Shown here one piece after another: positions 1 through 6,514 of a stretch of DNA of 18,337 bases. The notes under the pieces are model-generated. The model did no database searches. It was not told the origin of the DNA and saw only the letters and a program-made list of their open reading frames with translations. Each line of letters opens with the position of its first letter. Position 1 is the first letter of the stretch. Both the position numbers and the translations under genes were made by a program. This DNA is from an uncultured Clostridium sp. (GTDB lineage Bacteria; Bacillota; Clostridia; Christensenellales; Pumilibacteraceae), in the NCBI GenBank assembly GCA_900555125.1, contig USKH01000006.1, forward strand, positions 1-18,337, given 5' to 3'.

Positions 1-1
1 A

Positions 2-721
2 AGCATAAAGCGTAGCGAGTTGCAGTCGAGCTTCAAAAAAATCGATAAGTCTACCTATCTCAATATCTGCGACGCCGCGGACAAACGCCTTGAAGGAACG
101 CCACTCGATTACATTTTAGGCGAGAACGATTTTTACGGAATTAAAATAAAGGTAAACCCAAACGTGCTTATTCCGCGCCCCGAAACCGAGCTTTTGTGCG
201 AGCAGGCAATTAAAATCATAGGGAATAGCAATGCACGCGTGCTGGATTTATGCACGGGCAGCGGCTGTATAGCGGCTGTCGTCGCAAGCAAAACCAACGC
301 TTGCGTCACCGCAAGCGACGTAAGCGAAAAGGCACTTGCCGTCGCAAGAGAAAACTGCCAGGGCTTAAACGTCGAGTGCGTGCAGTCGGATATGTTCGGC
401 AAATTGTTCGCACGCATATTCGACGTCATAATATCCAATCCGCCGTATATCCGCTCGGGAGACCTCGATTCGCTTCAGAAGGAAGTGCAGCGCGAGCCTC
501 TCACGGCGCTTGACGGAGGCGAGGACGGACTTAAATTCTACCGCGAAATTGCCGAAAAATCGCCGGAGTTTCTTGCCGAAAACGGCGTTCTTCTGCTTGA
601 AATAGGCTTTGACCAGGCGTCGGAAGTATCTGCGCTTTTGTCCGTAAACTTCATGGATGTGCAAGTTATAAAAGACCTCGAAGGCAACGACCGAATAATT
701 ATTGCCCGCAAGAAAAACTGA
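2..721 (+). CDS. prmC: PrmC (HemK), release factor glutamine methyltransferase, 5'-truncated by the window edge
   Basis: S-adenosylmethionine-dependent enzyme that methylates the Gln of the GGQ motif in peptide release factors, in the cytoplasm. The reading frame is open to the left edge, so the true start lies outside; a TTG at 20 has no ribosome binding site and is not a credible start. Counting from that TTG, I see the N-terminal family signature (YILGENDFYG, then VLIPRPETE, residues 31-57), the SAM-binding motif DLCTGSGCIA (76-85) and the substrate-binding NPPY motif (140-143), ending with ordinary C-terminal strands. Family members are near 280 residues, so about 40 to 50 residues are missing. 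It stops 11 bases before prfA, whose product is its substrate; prmC before prfA is the usual clostridial order. Identification is firm. Confidence 0.95.
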   Translation, partial: SIKRSELQSSFKKIDKSTYLNICDAADKRLEGTPLDYILGENDFYGIKIKVNPNVLIPRPETELLCEQAIKIIGNSNARVLDLCTGSGCIAAVVASKTNACVTASDVSEKALAVARENCQGLNVECVQSDMFGKLFARIFDVIISNPPYIRSGDLDSLQKEVQREPLTALDGGEDGLKFYREIAEKSPEFLAENGVLLLEIGFDQASEVSALLSVNFMDVQVIKDLEGNDRIIIARKKN

Positions 722-732
722 AAAGGTGAATT

Positions 733-1812
733 ATGAATACTACCAAACTTGACAATATAAAAACCAAATTCGAGCAATTGACGGGCGAGATATCCGATCC
801 CGCCGTTATCGCCGATACGAAAACGTGGACGAAATTGTGTAAGGAACATTCGTCGTTGCAGCCGATAGTCGAAAAGTACGACGAATACCGCAAAATTCTC
901 TCTGATATAGAGGGAGCAAGAGAGATTATAGAGGCGGGCGACGATCCGGAGCTAATCGAACTTGCCAAGCTCGAAACAGAAGAAAACAAGCAGAAATTGC
1001 AGGAAGCCGAAGAACAGCTTAAAATTCTGCTGCTTCCCAAAGACCCCGACGACGACAAAAACGTAATAATCGAAATACGCGGCGGAGCCGGCGGAGAGGA
1101 AGCCGCGCTTTTCGCAATGGAAATAATGCGTATGTACAAAATGTACGCCGAAAAACAGCGTTGGCACGTCGAGGATATCGATATAAACGCAACCGAGCTT
1201 GGCGGATTAAAAGAAGGCTCGTTCAACGTTTCCGGCGACGGAGTTTTCGCAAAACTCAAATACGAAAGCGGCGTTCATCGCGTGCAGCGTGTGCCGGACA
1301 CCGAGTCGCAGGGCAGAATTCACACGTCCACCGTTACTGTTGCCGTTCTCCCCGAAGCCGAGGACGTAGTGGTGGATATCAACGAAAAAGACCTTAAAAT
1401 CGACACGTACAGAAGTAGCGGCGCCGGCGGGCAGCACGTCAATAAAACCGAATCGGCGATACGTATCACGCATATTCCCACGGGCATTATCGTTCAGTGC
1501 CAGGACGAGCGTTCGCAGATCAAAAACCGCGAAAAAGCCATGCGCGTGCTTAAAACAAAACTATACGATCAAATGCAGGAAGAGGCAAATGCGCAGTATT
1601 CCGAAAATCGCCGCAGTCAGGTGGGTACGGGCGACCGCAGCGAGCGAATACGTACGTACAATTTTCCGCAGGGCAGAGTTACCGATCACCGCATAAATCT
1701 CACGCTGTACTCGCTGGAGAACTTCATGAACGGCGACATCGACGAAATGCTCGAAGCGTTGCGCCTTGCCGATCAGACTGCAAGACTGGAAGCGGAAGCC
1801 GAAAATATTTAA
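733..1812 (+). CDS. prfA: Peptide chain release factor 1
   Basis: Reads UAA and UAG stop codons in the ribosomal A site and triggers release of the finished protein. The 359-residue length matches the family. Visible landmarks are the long helical N-terminal domain (about 1-105), the GGAGGEEA segment (117-124), the stop-codon recognition tripeptide of the RF1 type P-x-T, here PDT at 188-190 (RF2 would show SPF), and the catalytic GGQ at 232-234 inside SGAGGQHVNKTESAIR. The ATG follows a good ribosome binding site (AAAGGTGA), 11 bases after the prmC stop, so the two are cotranscribed and PrmC modifies the Gln of this GGQ. A hairpin terminator follows the stop. Nothing unusual. Confidence 0.98.
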   Translation: MNTTKLDNIKTKFEQLTGEISDPAVIADTKTWTKLCKEHSSLQPIVEKYDEYRKILSDIEGAREIIEAGDDPELIELAKLETEENKQKLQEAEEQLKILLLPKDPDDDKNVIIEIRGGAGGEEAALFAMEIMRMYKMYAEKQRWHVEDIDINATELGGLKEGSFNVSGDGVFAKLKYESGVHRVQRVPDTESQGRIHTSTVTVAVLPEAEDVVVDINEKDLKIDTYRSSGAGGQHVNKTESAIRITHIPTGIIVQCQDERSQIKNREKAMRVLKTKLYDQMQEEANAQYSENRRSQVGTGDRSERIRTYNFPQGRVTDHRINLTLYSLENFMNGDIDEMLEALRLADQTARLEAEAENI

Positions 1813-1826
1813 ATGTAAAAACAGTG

Positions 1827-1866
1827 AAAAAGCCGCGGAAAACAAAGTGTTTTTGCGACTTTTTTT
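1827..1866 (+). terminator. Rho-independent terminator after prfA
   Basis: Imperfect long hairpin: the arm starting AAAAAGCCGC (1827-1836) pairs with GCGACTTTTT (1855-1864) with one mismatch, extended inward by GAAAAC/GTTTTT around the loop AAAGT (1844-1848). It ends in a run of seven T (1860-1866). It separates prfA from the phosphatase gene. Confidence 0.75.
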
Positions 1867-1887
1867 CGATATGCGGAGAGTCGTTTT

Positions 1888-2358
1888 ATGAATGACGATA
1901 AAAATTACAAAATAATGTTTGTTTGCCACGGCAATATTTGCCGCAGCCCTATGGCGGAATTCGTATTTAAGGACATAGTTAAAAACAGCGGTAAAGAAAA
2001 CTGTTTTACCGTGCGCTCCTGCGCTACGAGCGACGAGGAAACGGGCAATCCCGTTTATCCGCCCGCAAAAGCGGAGCTTGAAAAGCACGGAATATCGTGC
2101 GACGGCAAATTCGCCGTCCGACTTTTACCGTCCGATTACGAAAAATACGATTTGTTCGTTTGTATGGACGAAAACAATATCCGCAATACGCTTAGTATTT
2201 TCGGCGGCGACAATAAAGGGAAAGTTAAAAAACTGCTCTGTTTTACAGGCTCCGATCGCGACGTTGCCGACCCGTGGTATTACGGCAGATTTGACAAAAC
2301 TTACGACGATATTTTTGCCGGGTGCAAAGCACTGTTTGCTTATCTGACCGAGCAATAA
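1888..2358 (+). CDS. Low-molecular-weight protein-tyrosine phosphatase
   Basis: Cytoplasmic phosphatase of the LMW-PTP/arsenate reductase fold, 156 residues, the normal family length. The P-loop C-x5-R is at residues 13-19 (CHGNICR, followed by SPMAE), with Cys13 as nucleophile and Arg19 binding phosphate. The general-acid loop DPW is at 128-130 (Asp128). A ribosome binding site (GCGGAGAG) precedes the ATG. It sits alone behind the prfA terminator, with no tyrosine kinase or capsule gene nearby, so the substrate cannot be inferred; in this family roles range from exopolysaccharide control to arginine-phosphate or general phosphotyrosine removal. No clear promoter was found in the 75-base gap, so read-through from prfA is possible. 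Confidence 0.93.
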   Translation: MNDDKNYKIMFVCHGNICRSPMAEFVFKDIVKNSGKENCFTVRSCATSDEETGNPVYPPAKAELEKHGISCDGKFAVRLLPSDYEKYDLFVCMDENNIRNTLSIFGGDNKGKVKKLLCFTGSDRDVADPWYYGRFDKTYDDIFAGCKALFAYLTEQ

Positions 2359-2433
2359 TAACAGTACTTTTAAGTTTTGCGTTGTAACGCTCTGATATTT
2401 AAAAAATACGGAAAATATCCCGGAAATCGTCTG

Positions 2434-2462
2434 TTGACAAATGCAAAAACATATGCTATAAT
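2434..2462 (+). promoter_or_regulatory. Near-perfect sigma-A promoter of the lipoprotein gene
   Basis: TTGACA (2434-2439), 17-base spacer, TATAAT (2457-2462), with the extended -10 element TGC directly before it. Both hexamers match consensus fully. Predicted transcription start near 2469, giving a leader of about 43 bases before the ATG at 2512. Confidence 0.88.
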
Positions 2463-2473
2463 ATTTATATCAA

Positions 2474-2486
2474 ACGGTATTACCGT
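2474..2486. promoter_or_regulatory. Palindrome ACGGTA-T-TACCGT, possible operator
   Basis: Perfect inverted repeat with 6-base arms around one central base, 12 bases downstream of the -10 box and just past the predicted transcription start. This is a typical place for a repressor site. The arms are too close for an RNA hairpin, so DNA binding is the more likely role. No regulator can be assigned. Confidence 0.4.
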
Positions 2487-2511
2487 AAAAATCAATAGAG
2501 GGGTGTTAAAA

Positions 2512-3726
2512 ATGAGAAAGAAAAAATGGTTGAAAGCGATAGCGTGCTTTGCCGCGGGGATAATACTCTGCGCCGTTGCAATAGGATTTTCGGCGTGCGA
2601 TAACAAGCCGAATACGCCCGATACTCCCGATACGCCGACAAAAGTCACGCTGGAAGTGGAAGAAACAAGCGCAACTATAGGCATCGGCAAGACTTTTGCA
2701 ATCAAGGCTACTGCGAAAAACACAAAAGAGAAGATAATGTACAAGTCCGATCCGGAAGCTATTGCCAAGGTTGACGAAAACGGCGTGGTTACCGGTGTTG
2801 CCGCGGGCGAAGCGACTATTACCGTAACGGTAGAAGAAGAGAAAGTCGAAGTGAAAATCACAGTTGCCGATTACACCGTAGACACGAAAAACAGAACTAT
2901 AAATATTTATTGCAAAGAAGGTTTGCTTGCTTTTGCCGAAAAAATCAACGCTCGCGAAATCGCAGTAAAAAACTATACGGTTAATTTGTTAAGCGATGTC
3001 GATCTGGGCGGATCGGAGTGGACGCCTTTATACGGCTATGCGATGACAAACAGCACTATAAACGGAAACAACCATACGATTAATAACTTTAAAATCATGA
3101 CGGAGAGTTCGTGCGCCACCACCGACGGCGCATCCGTCAGATGTATGGGATTTGTGGGCGGTTCGTACGGTATTACGTTTAAGAACATTACTTTTTCAGG
3201 CGTCGAGATGCAAAATGCCAGAGATGCTTACTGCGCGGTGGCGATAGGTTACCTCGAAGGCACCGGCACGTTTGAAAACGTAACCGTAAAAGACTGCAAA
3301 ATTCAGGCGCCGTATTCGAGAAGAGGAGCTGCCGCTCTTGTCGGTTATGCGCACGACAAAACGGGTGACAACGGCGTTGCTTATCTCGTCGTTCGCAACT
3401 GCACCGTGGAAAACTTGGAAATCGAAAGTCCCAGGGTTACCGGTCTTGTTGCAAGAGTTCAGGAAAATGCCGTTATAAACTCGGAGCCGACCGGGATTGC
3501 GTGGAAAGCGGAAATTATGAACAATAAAGTAAACAATTGTACTTTTCGTTGCAATCGGCAGTTTACTTCAAACGAAGCCGCAACCATGCACTGGGCAACC
3601 ACCCGTCCGGACAGCTCGATAGGAGCGGAAGCCGACGCGGGTAACGAATTTTCCGGTAACAAATATTTCTTCGACGGAATCGAATACGAGTATTCGGCAG
3701 GGGTGTTTACCGTAAAAAGCATATAA
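2512..3726 (+). CDS. Secreted lipoprotein with one bacterial Ig-like (Big_2) domain and a beta-helix-like C-terminal region
   Basis: 404 residues, predicted to be anchored in the outer face of the membrane. Residues 1-29 form a lipoprotein signal: basic MRKKK, a hydrophobic stretch and the lipobox FSAC with Cys29 as lipidation site. A short TPDTPDTPT linker follows. Residues 44-118 are an Ig-like domain of the Big_2 type (SDPEAIAKVDENGVVTGVAAGEATITV is its usual second half, shown here only as key pattern: value-A-x-V-G-V-V-T-G-x-A-x-G-x-A-x-I). Residues 119-404 repeat short beta-strand turns rich in Asn, Gly and Val (for example INGNNHTINNF), like right-handed beta-helix surface proteins. 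The frame is open back to 2377, but the ATG at 2512 has a strong ribosome binding site (GAGGGGTG) and starts the signal peptide. The ligand is unknown. Confidence 0.88.
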   Translation: MRKKKWLKAIACFAAGIILCAVAIGFSACDNKPNTPDTPDTPTKVTLEVEETSATIGIGKTFAIKATAKNTKEKIMYKSDPEAIAKVDENGVVTGVAAGEATITVTVEEEKVEVKITVADYTVDTKNRTINIYCKEGLLAFAEKINAREIAVKNYTVNLLSDVDLGGSEWTPLYGYAMTNSTINGNNHTINNFKIMTESSCATTDGASVRCMGFVGGSYGITFKNITFSGVEMQNARDAYCAVAIGYLEGTGTFENVTVKDCKIQAPYSRRGAAALVGYAHDKTGDNGVAYLVVRNCTVENLEIESPRVTGLVARVQENAVINSEPTGIAWKAEIMNNKVNNCTFRCNRQFTSNEAATMHWATTRPDSSIGAEADAGNEFSGNKYFFDGIEYEYSAGVFTVKSI

Positions 3727-3756
3727 AACGATTTCAGATAAAATGAAAACACATTA

Positions 3757-3850
3757 AAAAAAGAAAAAACGCTTTACCGAGAATAAAGCGTTTTTCCCTT
3801 TTAAACCCTGAAATTTAAGCCTGACGAATAACAATTCGCGGACAAACTTC
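3757..3850 (-). ncRNA. Candidate small RNA gene, minus strand, about 94 nt
   Basis: A complete transcription unit with no protein frame. On the minus strand the promoter TTGACA-17-TATTAT (3885 to 3857) has an extended -10 (TGA). Predicted start is near 3850. The RNA would contain a small hairpin CGAAT/ATTCG (3838-3834 with 3829-3825), then the strong hairpin at 3765-3795, then T6-C-T7 on the minus strand (3769-3756). No gene lies downstream on this strand, so this is not an mRNA leader. It is unrelated to any small RNA I recognise; function unknown. It could also be antisense to the end of the lipoprotein mRNA if termination leaks. Confidence 0.5.
3765..3795. terminator. Bidirectional terminator between the lipoprotein gene and the minus-strand small RNA
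   Basis: Perfect 12-base-pair stem AAAAACGCTTTA (3765-3776) with TAAAGCGTTTTT (3784-3795), loop CCGAGAA. On the plus strand only five T follow; on the minus strand the tail is T6-C-T7, clearly better. So it can end the lipoprotein transcript but looks built for a minus-strand transcript. Confidence 0.8.
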
Positions 3851-3856
3851 GATAAT

Positions 3857-3885
3857 ATAATATCACAAATATTTCTTATTGTCAA
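3857..3885 (-). promoter_or_regulatory. Minus-strand promoter of the candidate small RNA
   Basis: TTGACA at 3885-3880, 17-base spacer, TATTAT at 3862-3857, preceded by TGA (extended -10). Only one base departs from the two consensus hexamers. It points toward the terminator at 3765-3795, less than 100 bases away. Confidence 0.65.
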
Positions 3886-4075
3886 TTATTTTATACATTA
3901 TTATGGATAAATTTTTATTTATGCGCAATTTTACGTAATAATATCTGCATAAAAAACATTTTCCATAAGCATATAATATTCTATCGCAACGTTTCCGTCG
4001 TCGGGCAAGATTAAAGGGGTATTATCTCACGTTATTTTAACCGGTTGTTAAAGAAAAAACAAGATATTTTTAGTC

Positions 4076-4263
4076 AAAGCGACACGCCGCTTTCACATTG
4101 AGGTTGTACAATATGGAGAAGATCAAAAAGAGAAGGCGAAGGAGCTTTCATAGGAAATGAAAGAAACAAGACCCGATTTTTTTGGTTGACGAGCTTAGCC
4201 GTTAGGTTCATTTTTTAGGCGAAGCTCGGAAAAGTCTCTCAGTCTCTCATAGACTGATTCTCC
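4076..4263 (+). ncRNA. Candidate structured RNA (four hairpins, outer stem); strand uncertain
   Basis: No protein gene, but dense pairing: AAAGCG/CGCTTT (4076-4081 with 4088-4093); CTTTCAT/ATGAAAG (4145-4151 with 4157-4163, loop AGGAA); CGAGCTT-x-GCC with GGC-x-AAGCTCG (4190-4200 with 4218-4228, 17-base loop, one A/G mismatch); CAGTCT/AGACTG (4240-4245 with 4251-4256, loop CTCAT). GGAGAA (4115-4120) can pair with TTCTCC (4258-4263), closing a multibranch structure around the last three. The hairpin at 4281-4320 lies just behind and could end the RNA on the plus strand. I see no convincing promoter and no match to tmRNA, SRP RNA, RNase P RNA or 6S RNA from memory. Plus strand is favoured because of the downstream hairpin only. 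Confidence 0.42.
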
Positions 4264-4280
4264 TCCTTTATATTTTTACG

Positions 4281-4320
4281 TAAAGAAACGACTTTATTTC
4301 CCCGTAAAGCCGTTTCTTTA
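4281..4320. terminator. Terminator hairpin between the RNA candidate and bioY
   Basis: 16-base arms TAAAGAAACGACTTTA (4281-4296) and TAAAGCCGTTTCTTTA (4305-4320) pair with one mismatch, loop TTTCCCCG. T-rich sequence follows on the plus side (with seven T at 4332-4338); the minus side has only a weak T run. It probably ends the bioY transcript, and possibly the plus-strand RNA as well. Confidence 0.6.
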
Positions 4321-4361
4321 TTTATATTCGTTTTTTTGATTTTGCTGTTTTTCTCGTTTTG

Positions 4362-5006
4362 TTATGATTGTTTGGCGTTTTTGTCGTCTGCTGCCGGATT
4401 GTTTTCCGGATTATCGGCATTTGCCGCGTTTTTCGTGTCTTTATCGTTTTTCGATTTGAAGAGGAACGGAGCGACTTTGAAGGCAATAATTGCCGCGGCA
4501 AAGCACAAAACCGCGTCTTTCGGGATATATAGCAAATTATAAGTTACTGCCGCATGCCAGACGTTAAGATTTCCCAGATAGTATCGCCAGATGAGAAGAA
4601 AATACGGAATACCCACGACGTAGCAGGCAAGGCACGCCGCCAAAGCGGCAATCAGATATCTGGGCAGCTTTGCATTTTCGCTTTTGCCTCTGATTATGCC
4701 GGCAACGAACGATGCCACCGGGAAGCCGATTATGTAGCCGAATGTGGGCGAAAATACCATTGAAAAGCCGCCTTTTCCTCCTGCAAATACGGGCAGCGAC
4801 AGCACAAATCCCATAAATACATACACAAGCATCGCAATCGAGCCTCTTACGGCTCCGAGCAACAACCCCGCAAGCACGCATATCACAGTCTGAAAAGTGA
4901 GCGGCACCGGATAAAACGGAATGGATACGTATAACGTGAAAACAACCATGAGTGCGACAAATATCGCAATGTACACCAAATCTTTAGTTATGCTTTTTCT
5001 GTTCAT
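4362..5006 (-). CDS. bioY: BioY, biotin-binding S component of an ECF transporter
   Basis: Integral membrane protein of 214 residues that captures biotin for uptake, normally with the shared EcfA/EcfA'/EcfT energising module encoded elsewhere. Family signatures: PVPLTFQT (32-39), a LAGLLLGAVRGSIAMLVY-type glycine-rich helix, then LPVFAGGKGG and SPTFGYIIGFP (near 70-97). Several hydrophobic helices fill residues 10-185; the tail after about 190 is charged (Asp, Asn, Lys). The ATG at 5006 gives the expected N-terminus but lacks a clear ribosome binding site. Upstream lies a BirA-like operator overlapping a TTGACA box, which suggests repression when biotin is plentiful. Biotin synthesis genes are not in the window. 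Confidence 0.93.
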   Translation of the reverse strand: MNRKSITKDLVYIAIFVALMVVFTLYVSIPFYPVPLTFQTVICVLAGLLLGAVRGSIAMLVYVFMGFVLSLPVFAGGKGGFSMVFSPTFGYIIGFPVASFVAGIIRGKSENAKLPRYLIAALAACLACYVVGIPYFLLIWRYYLGNLNVWHAAVTYNLLYIPKDAVLCFAAAIIAFKVAPFLFKSKNDKDTKNAANADNPENNPAADDKNAKQS

Positions 5007-5048
5007 GTCAAAAAGTATTCATTGTTTCCATACGCTTTATTTTTTTGA

Positions 5049-5082
5049 ATGTCAACTATTTTTTGCTTAAACGGTTAACAAT
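5049..5082 (-). promoter_or_regulatory. BirA-like biotin operator and -35 box in front of bioY
   Basis: The right arm GGTTAACAAT (5073-5082) fits the known BirA half site; the left arm ATGTCAAC (5049-5056) matches 6 of 8 positions of TTGTTAAC. The 17 bases between the core arms fit known Firmicutes BirA sites as I remember them. On the minus strand the left arm contains TTGACA (5055-5050), a -35 box; the -10 17 bases on (TATGGA, 5032-5027) is weak. The bioY start is 43 bases away. Confidence 0.5.
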
Positions 5083-5111
5083 TGCATATTTGTATCAATC
5101 GGATAAAATCG

Positions 5112-5147
5112 AAAAAAAAGACCTTGCCGAAAAAATAACGCAAGGTC
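5112..5147 (-). terminator. Terminator of the TPR/Cys-cluster gene
   Basis: Perfect 8-base-pair stem GACCTTGC (5120-5127) with GCAAGGTC (5140-5147), followed on the minus strand by eight T (5119-5112). It lies 25 bases past the stop of the 5172-6266 gene and isolates it from bioY. Confidence 0.85.
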
Positions 5148-5171
5148 GAAAAATATCGAAAAAGAAAAAAA

Positions 5172-6266
5172 TCAGTTTTCTCTTTTGTCGCAATCTTTTT
5201 GGCAAGCCGAACACGTGCCGAGGCATTCGTCGAGTTTTTCTTCCGCGTTGTCCATGCCTTTGAGCATCATTATCGCCGGCTCGAATTTCGGATCGATTTT
5301 AAGACAACTTTCAAAGTCGGCGCGGGCATTTGCCATATCTTTCATTCCAAGCCGCGTCAGTCCGCGGTAGTAGAGAAAATAGTTGTATTTTTTGAGATTT
5401 CCGCCCAGAATGGCGTCGTTGATTATACGAAAGTTTTCCGAGAGCATTTTAACTCGTTTTTCAAAATCGACCGAAGCGCAAGCCGACATTCTGCCTGCCA
5501 CGTTTAAAAGAAGCAATTCTTCGTCGTCGGGAAAACAGTCCAGCATGCGTTCGCTCTCGCGCATTACGTAGTCGTAGTCGCCGAGAGCCAGCTTTTTCTG
5601 AATAAACGCGGTTGCGCGGCTTACGCCCTTTTCGGTCTTTTCGTTTTTCCAGTCGATAAACGCTCCGTACCAGTCGGCAATAAGCGGATGTTCGTCCGCC
5701 ATTTCCTCTCGCGTGACAAACATATTTTCGGAATATCTGCTTTCGAGAACTTTGGAAAAAACTCCGGGGTTGAACAGTTTTTCTTTAAGATGCTCGTACA
5801 AATCATACTCTACGGGCGCGCCTATCAGTATTACGTACGGGAAGTAGATGTACCACATTGCTTTAAGCTCGTCGTCGGCTCCGGGAAGCGATACGATTTT
5901 GTCCGGCAATTCGAAAAGCGTCAGTTTTTGAGGAAGAGATGCAAATTTTTCGTCTATCATGCCTTTTTTTACGGCTATCGCAAACGCCGGCGAATAAACG
6001 TCGAACTTGTACGCTTTTTTGTCGCCGTCGGTAATGTCGATAACGCCGTCGCCTTCGGGCTTGTCTTTAAAGACAAACGATACGCCGTATTTTACAAGTA
6101 TGTGCGACGCACGCTTCAATTCTTCGTCGTCGAATACGCAGCGGAAGCAATACATAGAGTACAGCAAATCCCGCTTTTGTTCTTCGGTCAGTTCGCTTTT
6201 GTCAATGCGGTTATAACTCATAAGGGTAAGATAACTAAGCCCCTGCATAACTTCTTGTTCGGTCAT
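5172..6266 (-). CDS. Uncharacterised protein with a C-terminal TPR-like repeat and a four-cysteine tail
   Basis: 364 residues, no signal peptide and no membrane helix, so probably cytoplasmic. I do not recognise the family. Residues 1-210 look like a mixed alpha/beta region with no known motif. Residues about 294-330 read as one TPR unit (YFLYYRGLTRLGMKDMANAR then DFESCLKIDP), with helical, possibly TPR-like, sequence before it (215-290). The end carries Cys348, Cys352, Cys355 and Cys359 (C-x3-C-x2-C-x3-C), which could bind a metal. The ATG is preceded by a good site (CGGAG). It has its own promoter, a hairpin in the leader and a strong terminator, so it is a single-gene unit, divergent from the two-component system. 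Confidence 0.8.
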   Translation of the reverse strand: MTEQEVMQGLSYLTLMSYNRIDKSELTEEQKRDLLYSMYCFRCVFDDEELKRASHILVKYGVSFVFKDKPEGDGVIDITDGDKKAYKFDVYSPAFAIAVKKGMIDEKFASLPQKLTLFELPDKIVSLPGADDELKAMWYIYFPYVILIGAPVEYDLYEHLKEKLFNPGVFSKVLESRYSENMFVTREEMADEHPLIADWYGAFIDWKNEKTEKGVSRATAFIQKKLALGDYDYVMRESERMLDCFPDDEELLLLNVAGRMSACASVDFEKRVKMLSENFRIINDAILGGNLKKYNYFLYYRGLTRLGMKDMANARADFESCLKIDPKFEPAIMMLKGMDNAEEKLDECLGTCSACQKDCDKREN

Positions 6267-6296
6267 AATTACTCCGTTAATTGATTTTATCGGTGA

Positions 6297-6320
6297 TAAA
6301 CGTCTTTTTTGCGGCGTTTA
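6297..6320. promoter_or_regulatory. Inverted repeat at the start of the 5172-6266 transcript
   Basis: TAAACGTC (6297-6304) and GGCGTTTA (6313-6320) pair over eight positions including one G-T, with an 8-base spacer. It begins within a few bases of the predicted minus-strand transcription start (about 6322). It could be a repressor site or a 5' hairpin stabilising the mRNA. Confidence 0.4.
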
Positions 6321-6328
6321 CGAACGAA

Positions 6329-6357
6329 ATTATAGCACATATTTGACGAAAAAACAA
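6329..6357 (-). promoter_or_regulatory. Promoter of the TPR/Cys-cluster gene
   Basis: On the minus strand TTGTTT (6357-6352), 17-base spacer, TATAAT (6334-6329) with extended -10 TGC. The leader to the ATG at 6266 is about 56 bases. Confidence 0.65.
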
Positions 6358-6375
6358 TCGCGTGGCTGTAATATA

Positions 6376-6404
6376 TTGACAAAATCGAAAAAATAAGCTA
6401 AAAT
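6376..6404 (+). promoter_or_regulatory. Promoter of the two-component operon
   Basis: TTGACA (6376-6381), 17-base spacer, TAAAAT (6399-6404). It is back-to-back with the promoter of the divergent gene, leaving 18 bases between the two -35 boxes. The leader to the ATG at 6515 is about 104 bases. Confidence 0.7.
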
Positions 6405-6450
6405 ATAAACGTTAAGGCTGTTTTTGTGGCGTTTTCACGCAATTATCACC

Positions 6451-6482
6451 GTACGGCTATTTGCGTTAAACAGTACGGCTAT
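6451..6482. repeat. Direct repeat GTACGGCTAT x2 in the response-regulator leader
   Basis: Identical 10-base copies at 6451-6460 and 6473-6482, offset 22 bases (two helical turns). They lie between the promoter at 6376-6404 and the response-regulator start. OmpR-type regulators bind direct repeats on one DNA face, so an autoregulatory site is possible. Confidence 0.45.
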
Positions 6483-6514
6483 ATAATGAAAAAAAAGAAC
6501 GGAGGGCAATAATT

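Noticed and set aside
920..922. PDT instead of the E. coli PAT tripeptide in release factor 1 (residues 188-190 of prfA)
   Set aside because: The middle residue varies in the family (P-x-T), so it does not suggest altered stop-codon reading.
2377..2511. Upstream extension of the lipoprotein frame
   Set aside because: It would place the promoter inside the coding region and bury the signal peptide; the ATG at 2512 has a strong ribosome binding site.
4034..4062. Second minus-strand promoter TTGTTT-17-TAAAAT with the palindrome AACCGGTT
   Set aside because: Weak hexamers in AT-rich DNA and no terminator or gene that would match a start near 4027; too likely to be chance. The rest of 3886-4075 shows only AT-rich sequence.
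4113..4218. Chain of tiny overlapping frames (15 residues rich in Arg/Lys from ATG 4113, then ATG 4157, then TTG 4186)
   Set aside because: The frames follow the hairpin region, have no good ribosome binding sites and no recognisable content; a structured RNA explains the stretch better.
4336..4542. Plus-strand frame of 68 residues opposite bioY
   Set aside because: Antisense shadow of the bioY tail, no ribosome binding site, low-complexity Phe/Ser/Ala content.
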